Source: Mytilus galloprovincialis
Lineage: Eukaryota; Mollusca; Bivalvia; Mytilida; Mytilidae
Direction of reading: 5' to 3'
DNA: 64,000 bases
Assembly (NCBI RefSeq): GCF_965363235.1
Contig: NC_134848.1
Coordinates: forward strand, 62,644,181 to 62,708,180
The number at the start of each line of letters is the position of its first letter. Within the stretch, counting starts at the first letter, position 1. The notes below the pieces were generated by a model that was not told where the DNA came from, did not search any database, and saw nothing but the letters and a program-made list of their open reading frames with translations. Positions 47,181-59,131 of this stretch are shown here, piece after piece. A program made the translations under genes and the position numbers.

Positions 47181-48889
47181 TTACTGGTAAATTATTAATC
47201 CAGGGATATTGTTACCATATATTACTTAAAACCTTTACTAAATTTTTCCATAAAGATGAATATTTGATTTTGAAGTTTGGTTGTAACTGTAAAAAACTTA
47301 TTTCAAACGGGATAGCACATCCTCATTTTTACGGAAATGTTGTTAACCGTGCCCGGAAATTTAGAAATGATCCTGATAAACTTATCGCTTCTTGAAATAA
47401 ACTCATTCTAAAAGTTTACCAATTCAACACTGTCATAAGATCATTGAATAGTATTTGTACAACTTTGTCCCCTTTTTTTGACTTTCGAACTTTTATATCT
47501 GGGCGTCACTGGTAAGTCTTGTTTAGACGAGGCGCGTTTTTGACGTAATGAATTTTAAACCTGATGCCTTTTGTTATCTATTATTCATGTGTTTCTTTGC
47601 CTAATACGTTCTCCTATGTATTTGTATTGTAGTCCTGTATTATTATGTTGTCATTTTAATGTTATATTTAACAATGCCATCAAAGTGCGGGGTTTGGCAT
47701 GCCACAAAACCAGGTTCAACAATTAATTTTTTTCTTTAAAAATGTCCTGTCCCAAGTCAGGAAAATGACCATTGTTATATCATAGTTCGTTTCTGTGTGT
47801 GTAACATTTTTACGTTGTGTTTCCGTTGTGTCGTTTGTTTTCTCCTATTTTTGAGTGTGAATTCACATTACTATAAGACGTGTCACGGTACTTTTCTATC
47901 CCATATTATGTATTTGGTTTTGATGTTATATTGGTTATTCTCATCGGATGTTGTCTAATGCTTAGTCCGTTGCTGTGTGTGTTACATTTTAATGTTGTGT
48001 CGTTGTTCTCCTCTAATATTTAATGCGTTACCCTCAGTTTTAGTTTGTTACCCCGATTTTGTTTTTTGTCCATAGATTTAGGAGTTTTGAACAGCGGTAT
48101 ACTACTATTGCCTTTATTTGTAATGGTCTAAATATTATCAATGTTATCAGTAAATTAAAAGCAACATAAATCGTACTAGTATGTTTTATACATATACACA
48201 TTCATTATACTACAATCTGTCGATACCTGTATCTTGACATTTCACAAGGTCATGTTTTTCTCTGACTGTGTCTGACGTCTTTATACTAAACCCATTGGAT
48301 GTTGGATGTGTAAGGATTGATAATTTAGTCTTAGATGCATGATTTGTTTATTAGTTGTTAAAGCTTTGAATTAGCTGTCAGTTACATGCAACTGCGAATA
48401 CTCTCACACCTGTTCCTAGTGTCTTTTTGTTGTTGGGATGTACACGTACCTGGCCATGTCAACTTGTATTTTTGTCCATCTTATGAGTTAAGCCTTTTTC
48501 AACTGATTTCTATAGTTCTTATGTTGTACTGTCCCAGTTTAGAGAGAGGGTTGGGATCCCGCTAACATGTTAAACCCCGTCATAGTATGTATGTATGTGC
48601 CTGTCTCAAGTCAGGAGCCTGTAATTCAGTGGTTGTCGTTTGTTTATGTGTCACATCTTTGTTTTTCGTTCATTTTTGTATACACATAAGGCCGTTAGTT
48701 TTCTCGTTTGAATTGTTTTGCATTGTCATTTCGGGGCCTTTTATAGCTGACTAAGTGGTATGGGATTTGCGCATTGTTGAAGGTTGTATAGTGACCTATA
48801 GTTGTTAATACTTTGTTGTGTCTTTTTGGTCTCTTGTGGAGAGTTGACTGATTGGCAATCATACCACATCTTCTTTTTTTATATATAGA
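47181..48889 (+). pseudogene. Penelope-like element 3' remnant, block B
   Basis: The counterpart of 27289-28067, starting TTACTGGTAAATTATTAATC. It is interrupted at about 47455-48118 by another repeat fragment (CAGGTTCAACAATT ... TTTTGAACAGCGGTATACTA). A long non-coding tail with GTTGTTGGGATGTACA, GTTAAACCCCGTCATAG and TCAAGTCAGGAGCCTG follows. Confidence 0.65.
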
Positions 48890-49100
48890 CATCCAGACAG
48901 ATATATTGGTAATCTGTCGGACAAGTATACTCTTAACGGAGGACAGTTTTCCTAACCTAATACCGGTAATGACTTTACAGTTCAGCAAGCAAGCAATCTA
49001 ACCAAAAATATTACCTTTACCTACACACTCAATGCATTCTGCTGTAGACGCTTTCATATCTAGATGCTTTATCTTTTCTCCAGACCAAACATGTTTAAGT
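48890..49100. repeat. Right half of the TACAGCA TIR element, block B
   Basis: Matches 28068-28285. It ends CTCAATGCATTCTGCTGTA at 49046. Confidence 0.65.
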
Positions 49101-50299
49101 TGTTTCAGTGGACAAACAATGCAGATAAATGTTTCAGTGGACAAACAATGCAGATAAATGTTTCAGTGGACAATCAATTCAGATAAATGTTTCAGTGGAC
49201 AAACAATTCAGATAAATGTTTCAGTGGACTAACAATGCAGAAAAATTGTTTCAGTGGACAAACAATGCAGATAAATGTTTCAGTGGACAAACAATTCAGA
49301 TAAATGTTTCAGTGGACAAATAATTCAGATAAATATGTTTCAGTGGACAAACAATTCAGATAAATGTTTCAGTGGACAAACAATGCAGATAAATGTTTCA
49401 GCGGACTAACAATGCAGATAAATGCTTCAGTGGACAAAAAATTCAGATAAATATGTTTCAGTGGACAAACAATTCAGATAAATGTTTCAGTGGACAAACA
49501 ATGCAGATAAATGTTTCAGTGGACAAACAATGCAGATAAATGTTTCCGTGGACAAACAATTCAGATAAATGTTTCAGTGGACAAACAATTCAGATAAATG
49601 TTTCAGTGGACAAACAATGCAGATAAATGTTTCAGTGGACAAACAATTCAGATAAATGTTTCAGTGGACAAACAATTCAGATAAATGTTTCAGTGGACAC
49701 ACAATGCAGATAAATGTTTCAGTGGACAAACAATGCAGATAAATGTTTCAGTGGACAAATAATTCAGATAAATATGTTTCAGTGGACAAACAATTCAGAT
49801 AAATGTTTCAGTGGACAAACAATGCAGATAAATGTTTCAGTGGACAAACAATGCAGATAAATGTTTCCGTGGACAAACAATGCAGATAAATGTTTCAGTG
49901 GACAAACAATTCAGATAAATGTTTTAGTGGACAAACAATTCAGATAAATGTTTCAGTGGACAAACAATTCAGATAAATGTTTCAGTGGACAAACAATGCA
50001 GATAAATGTTTCAGTGGACAAACAATGCAGATAAATGTTTCAGTGGACAAATAATTCAGATAAATATGTTTCAGTGGACAAACAATTCAGATAAATGTTT
50101 CAGTGGACAAACAATGCAGATAAATGTTTCAGTGGACAAACAATGCAGATAAATGTTTCCGTGGACAAACAATGCAGATAAATGTTTCAGTGGACAAACA
50201 ATTCAGATAAATGTTTTAGTGGACAAACAATTCAGATAAATGTTTCAGTGGACAAACAATTCAGATAAATGTTTCAGTGGACAAACAATTCAGATAAAT
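49101..50299. repeat. 29-bp minisatellite, about 41 units
   Basis: Units are TGTTTCAGTGGACAAACAAT + GCAGATAAA or + TCAGATAAA, contiguous with no spacers. Variants (CCGTGG; an extra AT giving AATATGTTTC) recur with a spacing near 292 bp, for example 49758/50050 and 49863/50155, showing a higher-order repeat of about ten units. The paralogous site in block A has three units. Confidence 0.92.
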
Positions 50300-50465
50300 G
50301 TTAAGATATGCAAGCAATTGTTTACATTTACCCTAAGTTAGGAATCCAATGTTGAGTAGTTGTCGTCTGTTGGTGTGGTTTATAAGTGTGTCTTGTATCT
50401 TGTTTTTTTAATATAGATTATACCGTTGGTTTTCTCGTTTGAATAGTTTTACACTAGTAATTTTT
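50300..50465. repeat. Retroelement-tail fragment before fucosyltransferase B
   Basis: Matches 28373-28538 (TAGGAATCCAATGTTGAGTA; TATACCGTTGGTTTTCTCG). Confidence 0.6.
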
Positions 50466-50568
50466 TGTATGCTTTCTTTTTCAGTGTTATTTATTGTGTT
50501 CTTTCTTTTTCAGTGCTATTACTTCTGTGCTTTTTTCAGTGTTAACAATTGTGTGCTTTTTTTTTCAG
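50466..50568 (+). repeat. 29-bp splice-acceptor-like repeat, about 4 units, block B
   Basis: The same unit as 28539-28697. An ATG at 50469 is in frame with the downstream fucosyltransferase and reads through the units as one hydrophobic stretch, unlike copy A. Confidence 0.8.
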
Positions 50569-51614
50569 TGATATTAATTGTATCTATACTAGTACATGTA
50601 CTAGTTGTACATCTATCCTTTTCTTTCATCTTTAAATCGAATAATACAAAATGCAGGGAATTTCAACACTGGAACAATTTTACAAAAAGCTGTCGGGAAA
50701 TACCGGTTGAATATGCGCATTACATAAATACTACCACAAATAGTTTCAGTAACAAAGAAAATAAATCCACGAGTAATATTTTTTATTTGTGTCCTGTTTT
50801 TAAAGCAAGGTTTGGAAATAACTTATTCCAGTTTGCATCCCATTTTGGTGTTTCGAGATCAAAGAATATGCGATTAATAGTAGGTGAAAATACAGAAATT
50901 AATCGTGTGTTTAACATTGACGTTGATGTACGACCAGACGTTAATATATGTCAGACATTTAATTACCGGCAGGAAAAACAGTCGTCTGCTTACGACGATA
51001 GTCTTTTAAGGTTTAACAATTCTCAAAATGTCAGATTAGTTCGTTCTCTTCAGTCCTGGAAATATTTTTATGAATTTAGGAAAGAACTAAGGAAACAATT
51101 AACTTTTCGACGCCACATTCAAATCGAGGCTGAACACAATATTATGCAAATTCTGCAAAAGTTCAACGAATAATCCAGAAAAATGGTAACTTTAGTGGGC
51201 ATACATATTCGACTAGGAGATATATTCAGTAATAGTTATTTAAAAAAAGTTGGTTTTAATATTGCAACACCAGAGTATTTGTCCAAATCTGTCAACTATT
51301 TTCTATCAAAATATAGAAATGTTCTTTTTGTAGTAACTTCACAAAACATAACTTGGGCTAAAGCTAATATGCCTCGTCACGTGAAAAACAAGGTTGAATA
51401 TATTGATAGTCCAAAATGGGAGGAAATAGTCGCAACCTTATCACTATGTGATCATACAATAACAACAGTTGGTAGCTTCAGCTGGTGGATTGGATGGTTG
51501 ACTGGAGGGGAAGTGACGTATTATAAATGGCCAGTAAGAGACCGCTCAGTACTCAGGAAACAATTTAGCGAAGACTATTCTGACTATTTCTATCCAGGAT
51601 GGATCGGATTTTGA
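50569..51614 (+). pseudogene. GT11 fucosyltransferase-like, copy B, nonsense mutation
   Basis: Homologous over its full length to copy A, with ARFGNNLFQFA, VGIHIRLGD and CDHTITTVGSFSWW motifs and the GWIGF end. The frame is closed by TAA at 51171-51173, where copies A and C have GAA (glutamate). The rest stays in the same frame to the normal stop. The break separates the acceptor-side N-terminal part from the H.R.GD nucleotide-sugar motif. The mutation may be real or a sequence error. If real, the copy is inactive unless read through. Confidence 0.85.
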
Positions 51615-52740
51615 ATGTTCTTTTTCTATAGTAAGTTAACAGGGAATCTCTATAGATATAGGAAAATGTGGTATGAGTGTCAATGAGACAATGTACATAC
51701 CTTTTTGTGGGAACGAAATAATAACGATTTGTTCTACAGTATGTATTTCTATTCGTGCTCAATTATCTCCCTCTTAAAGAGTGGAATATAAAACGATTGA
51801 ACCATTCTGAAAACTATGACACTTCAATGGTGGTTTATGCTATGAGTATGACAATAAAATGTATGAAGCCTGCTTTAACAAAAGTGGTACATAAGAAAAC
51901 ACTCTCGAAATGTTAAGATGATTTGTTTTTATCGCTATTTTTTTTAAATAGAAATACCAATCTATACATGCATGCTTATACATATATTTTGTATTATTTT
52001 GCTATAAATGTTAAATGGAGAAGACTTCATAAGTCTGTTTGACTTGTTTCGTATCAATTTGTACTTAAACAAATAAAATATGTTTAAACCTAAACGAAAG
52101 CAGTACATGTCGTTAACTCTGATACTGACTTTGTGATATACCATCGGAGACAAAACGGCCACCAGCTGTGGCATCGACATGGAGTCTATAAACATGGCCA
52201 AAACCAGACAAATACTAATTATACATCGATATAGAAAAGATCATATGAAAACATAAAAATTAAAATTCTTGAAATCATGATTTGCAAATTTTTGTTCAAA
52301 TGAATACAAATTAATCTTATTTGCATTATAAATCGACAGAGATAAAACACATTTCAATATATTTACGAATTATTTCATAATTATGATAGTTTGATTTTTG
52401 ATCGATTAGTATATAATACATTTGACTAATTAAACGTCGACTATGACATGTGACATGTTGAAGTATGCCAGCATTGTCACAACTGCAAATTGATATGAAG
52501 AGGAAATGTCTTTCCGTACGTTTGTTACCAATCCATGGTCACAATTGCAAATTGATATGACGAGGAAACACCTTTACATAGGTCAGTTACAAATCCATAT
52601 TTTTTTTCATTTTTGACCAGTCCTTCTTTATTTAGTTAAACAAGATATATTTTAAAAAAAAGGTAATGGAGGTAGTAGTACCAGAGCAAAATGATGCAAA
52701 CATGGAGGCTTTTATTTATCCGAAGTAATCAAAGCTGTCT
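51615..52740. other. Junction of blocks B and C, no gene
   Basis: Fucosyltransferase B 3' flank to about 51930, including a short reversed tail piece (AAATGTGGTATGAGTGTCAA). From about 52090 the sequence matches 26395-27017, the start of block C. HSPA12 sequence is absent between them. Confidence 0.5.
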
Positions 52741-52862
52741 TACAGCAAAATGCATTGAGTGGGTAGGTAACGGTAGAAAGTTCGGTTAGCTTGCTTGTAA
52801 TCGGACCGTGAAGTCATTTTTATGTTAAGTATACTACTCCCTTTCGGAGTAGTCTAGACCTT
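52741..52862. repeat. Left half of the TACAGCA TIR element, block C
   Basis: TACAGCAAAATGCATTGAGT ... TTTCGGAGTAGTCTAGACC, then a break into unrelated sequence. Confidence 0.7.
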
Positions 52863-52869
52863 CTATTGA

Positions 52870-53565
52870 TATCATGAGTATTATTAATAAAAGACAACGA
52901 AATAATAGATTGCATGGCAAACGTATCAATCAAATCAAAGAGTTAAACATCGTATAAATTATACACTTGGTAATCTCCTATCTATATTTAAAAACAATGG
53001 TAGGCATCAATTATTATGTAAACTGGGTCAAATACCCATTAATAAATTACACGATATTTTCAAGGATTGTGACACCATCTCTTTCTTCAGCCCACTGTAG
53101 GAATATTCGCGTATAATTACAGCTTTTTTGCCACCATAGGTTGTTCCCGCGTATCGACAAACCTGAAGTTTATAAACGTCTTTTTTTTAAAACTAGATAT
53201 AATAGCAGAGGTATTGAATTTATCAACTTATCTAGTATATTTACTGACTATACCGTTCAAAACTTTATACCTCCCAATTTCGATAACATAGAACCACCTA
53301 TAATTTCATACACATACAAAAAAAAAAAAAAAACAGCAGAAGTTTAATTTTAAATTGTACGTCGGTAACATTAGACGTGAATGTATAAAATAATACTCCC
53401 TTAACTTAAGACTGTAAATCGTCTAAGTTTAGATATGTTCCCTATGGCCATGGACCTCGATATCGTTCAGGACAGAGAGGTTAAAAACTTTTTGAAAAAG
53501 GACCAAAATAACATCCTTCATTTAAAATAGATTCGAAAGAGTGTCGTCATGTCACCAAAGATGTT
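52870..53565 (+). pseudogene. N-terminal part of a Penelope-like reverse transcriptase ORF, decayed
   Basis: Readable pieces are GRHQLLCKLGQIPINKLHDI, FKDCDTISFFSP, then FPRIDKPEVYKRLFFKT, YNSRGIEFINLSSIF and EPPIISYTYKK (53141-53325), with stops between them. From memory, this N-terminal sequence accompanies bivalve reverse transcriptases of the 13.4-kb type. The catalytic part is missing. Confidence 0.55.
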
Positions 53566-54035
53566 CTTTCTTCGTTTTGTTCCTGTTCTGTTGTTGTTGG
53601 GATGTACAAATACCCGGCCACGTCCACTTGTATTTTTGTCCATCTTATGAGTTAAGCCTTTTTCAACTGATTTTTATAGTTCGTTCTTTTGTTGTACTGT
53701 TATACCACTGTCACAGGTTAGGGGGATTCCGCTAATATGCTTTACCCCGCCATATTATGTATGTATGTGTCTGTCCCAAGTAAAGAGCCTGTAATTCAGT
53801 GGTTGTCGTTTGTTTATGTGTTACATCTTTGTTTTTCGTTCATTTATGGATATAAATAAGGCCGTTAGTTGTCTCGTTTGAATTGTTTTACATTGTCATT
53901 TCGGGGCCTTTTATAGCTTACTAGTTGGTATGCGCTGTGTACATTGTTGAAGGCCGTACGGTGACTTATGATTAATAATTTCTGTGTCATTGTGTTCTCT
54001 TGTGGAGAGTTGTCTCATTGGCAATCATGAACAAC
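53566..54035 (+). repeat. Retroelement 3' tail, block C
   Basis: GTTGTTGGGATGTACAAATA ... TTTACCCCGCCATATTATG ... GTTGTCTCATTGGCAATCAT, the same tail as 48430-48880. Confidence 0.7.
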
Positions 54036-54800
54036 GTTGTTGACGTCACTGTCCATGATACAATTGTGTTTATGAGCTAATTGACAAAACAATGTCAGCC
54101 AATCAGAAGACCCTTTACATCCAAAATTGAATTATGTAAAGATAACAGAAAAGTATCTAAAATGTTCAGGTGACTAAGTGTAACCAATGTAATTGTCTAA
54201 TCTCGCCACATAATATTGGTTGTTATCCCGTGTTGGCGCAAATGGTTGTTAGTTGATGTCTGTCATATTCGTTTTTCGTAAAATTGTTTTGTTATATACT
54301 TTGCTGATACTTTTCTCATTTGAAATGTCATTGTCACGTCAGTCGATGTCCGTCTATATTTGACTGTACATTATAGGTTTTCTTATCTCAGAAGGCCGTA
54401 TGGTGGCCGAACGTTACTTAAATCCACTTCATTTGCACTGCAGTTGATAGTTGTCATATTAGTAATCATACCACATGTTTTTATGTTTTTATATAAAGTG
54501 GATACTGGTTTATCTTGATATCTTTGACAACAATTATATATAACTGAGGACGTAACACATGCGCAATCAGGATGATAAGAGTGATTATTATCGAGTATAA
54601 TACAGTGATTTGATCAACAAGGCTCTTCAACTTCGTTCTTTATTAATCTTTTTCTAACTTTTTTTTTCTTCGAGCTGATGAGTTTTGAAGACGAAGCGCA
54701 CGTCTGACGCAAATACAACATTTATATTCTAGTATCTATGATAAGTTTATTCTAAACAAAAACGATATTTTTCGTTGTGTGAAACAAATCACTTTCATTC
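54036..54800. repeat. MITE fragment and intergenic DNA
   Basis: Bases 54036-54140 match 4990-5100 (GTCAGCCAATCAGAAGAC). The rest carries tail-like pieces (AATCATACCACATGTTTTTA near 54465; AAGACGAAGCGCACGTCTGA near 54690). No gene. Confidence 0.5.
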
Positions 54801-56003
54801 TTACTAATTGTTTTTAATAGTGTGTTTTCTTTTTCAGTTTTATTAATTGTGAGCGTTCTTTTTCAGTGTTATCGATTGTGTGCTTTCTTTTTCAGTGCTA
54901 TTAATTGTGTCCTTTCTTTTTTTGTGTTATCAATTGTGTGGTTTCTTTTTCAGTCTTATCACTTGTGTGCTTTTCTTCAGCGTTATCAACTGTGTGATTT
55001 CTTTCTCATTGCTAATAATTGTGAGCTTTGTTTCTTTTTAAATCATATCAATTGTGTGCTTTCTTTTTCTGTGTTATTAATTGTGTGCTTTCTTTTTCAG
55101 TGTTATCAATTGTGTGCTTTCTTTTTCAGTGTTATCAATTGTGTGCTTTCTTTTTCAGTGTTATCAATTGTGTGCTTTTTTTCAGCGTTATCAACTGTGT
55201 GATTTCTTTTTCATTGCTAATAATTGTGAGTTTTTTTCTCTTTCAATCATATCAATTGTCTGCTTTCTTTTTCAGTGTTATTAATTGTGTGTTTCCTTTT
55301 TCAGATTTATTAATTGTGAGCTTTCTTTTTCAGTGTTATCAATTTTGTGCTTTCCTTTTCAGTGTTATCAATTGTGAGCTCTCTTTTTCAGTCTTACAAA
55401 TAGTGTGTTTTCTTTTTCAGTTTTATTAATTGTGAGCGTTCTTTTTCAGTGTTATCGATTGTGTGCTTTCTTTTTCAGTGCTATTAATTGTGTCCTTTCT
55501 TTTTTTGTGTTATCAATTGTGTGGTTTCTTTTTCAGTCTTATCACTTGTGTGCTTTTCTTCAGCGTTATCAATTGTGTGATTTCTTTCTCATTGCTAATA
55601 ATTGTGAGCTTTGTTTCTTTTTAAATCATATCAATTGTGTGCTTTCTTTTTCAGTGTTATCAATTGTGTGCTTTCTTTTTCAGTGTTATCAATTGTGTGC
55701 TTTCTTTTTCAGTGTTATCAATTGTGTGCTTTTTTTCAGCGTTATCAACTGTGTGATTTCTTTTTCATTGCTAATAATTGTGAGTTTTTTTTCTCTTTCA
55801 ATCATATCAATTGTCTGCTTTCTTTTTCAGTATTATTAATTGTGTGTTTCCTTTTTCAGATTTATTAATTGTGAGCTTTCTTTTTCAGTGTTATCAATTT
55901 TGTGCTTTCCTTTTCAGTGTTATCAATTGTGAGCTCTCTTTTTCAGTCTTACAAATTGTGTGCTTTCTTTTCAGTGTTATCATTTGTGTGCTTTCTTTTT
56001 CAG
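54801..56003 (+). repeat. 29-bp splice-acceptor-like tandem array, about 41 units
   Basis: Unit GTGTGCTTTCTTTTTCAGTG + TTATCAATT, with many units intact to the CAG and some degenerate. A segment of about 583 bp is duplicated (54818 and 55401 begin the same TAGTGTGTTTTCTTTTTCAG run). All three forward frames are open for long stretches and hydrophobic (VLSFSVLSI, CFLFQCYQL, AFFFSVINC), because 29 is not a multiple of 3 and each frame cycles through all readings. The array abuts fucosyltransferase C. Confidence 0.92.
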
Positions 56004-57040
56004 TGATATTAATTACATCTATACTACATGTACTAGTTGTACATCTATCCTTCTCTGTCATCTTTAAATCGAATAATACAAAGTGCAGGATATTTCAACA
56101 CGGGAACAATTTTACAAAAAAATGTCGAGAAATACCGGTAGAACATGCTCATTACATAAATACTACCACAAATAGTTTCAATAACAATGAAAATAAATAC
56201 ACCAGTAATATTTCATATTTGTGTCCTGTTTTTAGATCAAGGTTTGGAAATAACTTATTTCAATTTGCATCCCATTTTGGTGTTTCGAGATCAAAGAATA
56301 TGCGATTAATAGTAGGTGAAAATACAGAAATAAATCGTGTATTTAACATTGACGTTGATGTACGACCAGACGTGAAAATTTGTCAGACATTTAATTACCG
56401 GCATGAAAAACAGTCGTCTGCTTACGACGATAGTCTTTTAAGGTTTAACAATTCTCAAAATGTCAGACTAGTTAGTTGTCTACAGTCCTGGAAATATTTT
56501 TATGAATTTAGGAACGAACTAAGGAAACAACTAACTTTTCGACGCCACATTCAAATCGAGGCTGAACACAATATTAGACAAATAATGCAAAAGATCAACG
56601 AAGAATCCAGAAAAGTAGTAACTTTAGTAGGTGTCCATATTCGACTGGGAGATATATTCATTAGTAGTCATTTAAAACAAAATGGTTTTGTTATAGCAAC
56701 ACCAGAGTATTTATCCAAATCTGTCAACTATTTTCTGTCAAAATATAGAAATGTTCTGTTTGTAGTAACTTCACAAAACATGACTTGGGCTAAAGAGAAC
56801 ATGCCACGTCACGTAAAAAACAAGGTTGAATATATTGATAGTCCGAAGTGGGAGATAATAATCGCAACGTTATCACTCTGTGATCATACAATAACAACAG
56901 TTGGTAGCTTCAGCTGGTGGATTGGATGGTTGACTGGAGGGGAAGTGACGTATTATAAATGGCCAATAAGAGATGGATCAATTCTCAGGAAACAATTTAA
57001 CTATTCTGACTATTTCTATCCAGGATGGATCGGATTTTGA
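56004..57040 (+). CDS. GT11 alpha-1,2-fucosyltransferase-like, copy C
   Basis: An intact frame to the stop at 57038-57040. Organisation is as in copy A: membrane anchor (ILITSILHVLVVHLSFSVIF), stem with sequons, SRFGNNLFQFA, VGVHIRLGD, VTSQNMTWAK, CDHTITTVGSFSWWIGWLTG. It differs from copy A mainly in the stem and around the H.R.GD loop (IFISSHLKQNGF versus MCSNSYLKKVGF), where acceptor contacts could vary. The open frame runs upstream into the repeat array to about 55811 without an ATG, so the true start again needs a spliced exon. Exon start is set at the last repeat CAG. Predicted role: GDP-fucose-dependent fucosylation of galactose ends in the Golgi. Confidence 0.85.
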
Positions 57041-59131
57041 TTGGCAGCAAGATATGGGTCGGAAACTAGAAACAATTTTGCGAGAACTATATTGACTATT
57101 TCTACCTAGGATAGATCGGATTTGATTGTTCTTTTTCTATTGTAAGTTAAAAGGTAATCTTTTTGTGAAGCAAGAACGGAATACTAAAAATTTGTTCTAC
57201 AGTATGTATTACTATTCGTGCTGGATTATCTTTTAACATTTAAAACAGTGGAATATAAAACGATTGAACCATTCTAATGACAGTATCTACTGACATTAAA
57301 GATAATATTTATAATTTAATTTGCGTGAACATTGTTAAATAGATACATTTTTTCATAGTTTAAGACTTTTTGTTAGATATTTGAAATCGTCTAAATCTAT
57401 TTGTGTGGTGCCATTTAAAATTGCAATCACATACCCCTATATGTGATATTTTTACCTTTTATGTCTGTTTTGATCACATCGTTGTCAATATAATGGAATT
57501 TGATGCGACGGTCATACAAGTTTAGCTAGCTATAATTCCAGGTTTTACATAAGAAAAATGCCTGTACCAAGTAAGCAATTTGACAGCTCTTATACATCGC
57601 GTGATGTGGGTTGTTTTTGCCAATCTATTAGGAACTATCCGTTTTGAATTGCCTTGGAGTTCAGTATTTTTGTGATTTACTTTTTACCCCTAATTTGAAG
57701 TTCGAAGTTTTATGACATATTTTTTTCTCTCATAAAAGCCTTGTAATTTTTTCCTACTTTTGAAAGAAAAAAGGTTCCAGTGATATATGTATGAGCGAAT
57801 CAATTTCCGTCAAATTTCAGTATCTTATATATCTCAATAAAAAGACCTATCGCCTTTTCCATTTTTTTGAGTTTTGATCAATTTATAACAGTCTTTAAAA
57901 ATCTCTGTATTTTGAAAGGAGGAGTAAACATCCCTTTAACTTGCACATATTATTCTTTAGATGATGAAATTGATTTCATTTGTTTTTGAGTTGGCCATGT
58001 AATGAACGTGGCCACACGTATTCGTTACCTACATTTTTTTTGCAATATATTTCATGTTTTCATGTTTTGAGGTCATTTATGATTGGATTTTTAAAAGACG
58101 TAGAAATGTCTAAAGTACGTTTATTTATTTGGTAATAGTGTTATCTTCCGATGTTTTTGTTTTCTCTTGATGTGAAAACATACAACAAATTTTTATAATT
58201 TAATTTGGTTGAATATTTAGCGAATTTCTGAACAGAAAATAATATTTGAGTTTATCTTGTTAAAAAGATGAAAATGATCCACAAAAAATATATGACCAAA
58301 TAAACTTAGTCTAATATACCTGTGACAATTCTGCTTCTATTAGTACCAATTTGCTTAAAATCAAACGAAAAATAAACCCAAAATGTTTTTTTTTTTTTTA
58401 TAATTTAGTAATATAATACAATATATAGCGAAAAATCTCAAGTGACGAATACTTATGGCCACATTCTGTATGTAACTTACGATCATCAAGATGTGTAGGT
58501 TGCAGGTTTAAAAAAATTGTGCGAACACAAAGAAATTGACAAAATCGATATGATATTAAATAAATGTGCGAAGATTTTTTGGGACTTAATTTGAAATACA
58601 TTTTTTTAATTGTTTTTATCCTAAATAATGAATTGAGTTCGAGAGATAAGTGCGTGACCAAGACAAATGAGATGTCAAAGTAAACATACAAGCAGCGATA
58701 TTTAATACAAAAATATATAAAACATAATCAGGAGATTGTATGTTGACTTCTAGTTTTATTTTGTAATTTGTTTCGTCTTTTTGGTATACCGCACTTTTTT
58801 TAATGCATAAACAAGAACCACAACACACAATTAGGAAGAAGCAAGACACAAATCATATTTATTATATCAAAGGTAGAAAATTAAGTGTATTAGAATTAAA
58901 TATGTTACTCCAATATCATTCATTGATATACTATTTTAGCCAGCCCGTTTCACATCGAGTTAAATTTTGTGCTGACTCAATCCTGAACGATTTCCTACAT
59001 ATATAGGTATCAAATGTAACAGGCTTATAATATAATACACCAGACGCGGGTTCGTCTACATAAGACTCACCAGTGACGATTAGATCAAAATAGTTAGAAT
59101 GCCAAATCAAATACAAAGTTGAAGAGCATTG
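57041..59131. other. Intergenic between fucosyltransferase C and HSPA12 C
   Basis: Matches block A at 29735-30040, 30290-30860 and 31140-32160. Includes a retroelement-tail fragment (57550-57690) and the CAGACGCGGGTTCGTCTACA repeat at 59041-59061. No gene seen. Confidence 0.5.

Noticed and set aside
49101-50299. CRISPR-like array of 29-bp repeats
   Set aside because: Units are contiguous with no unique spacers, and the DNA is eukaryotic. It is a minisatellite.
54822-55868. Several overlapping forward open frames of 67-144 codons rich in F, L, V, C
   Set aside because: They are the readings of the 29-bp array in three frames. Each frame cycles through the others, and no ATG or conserved sequence supports a separate protein.
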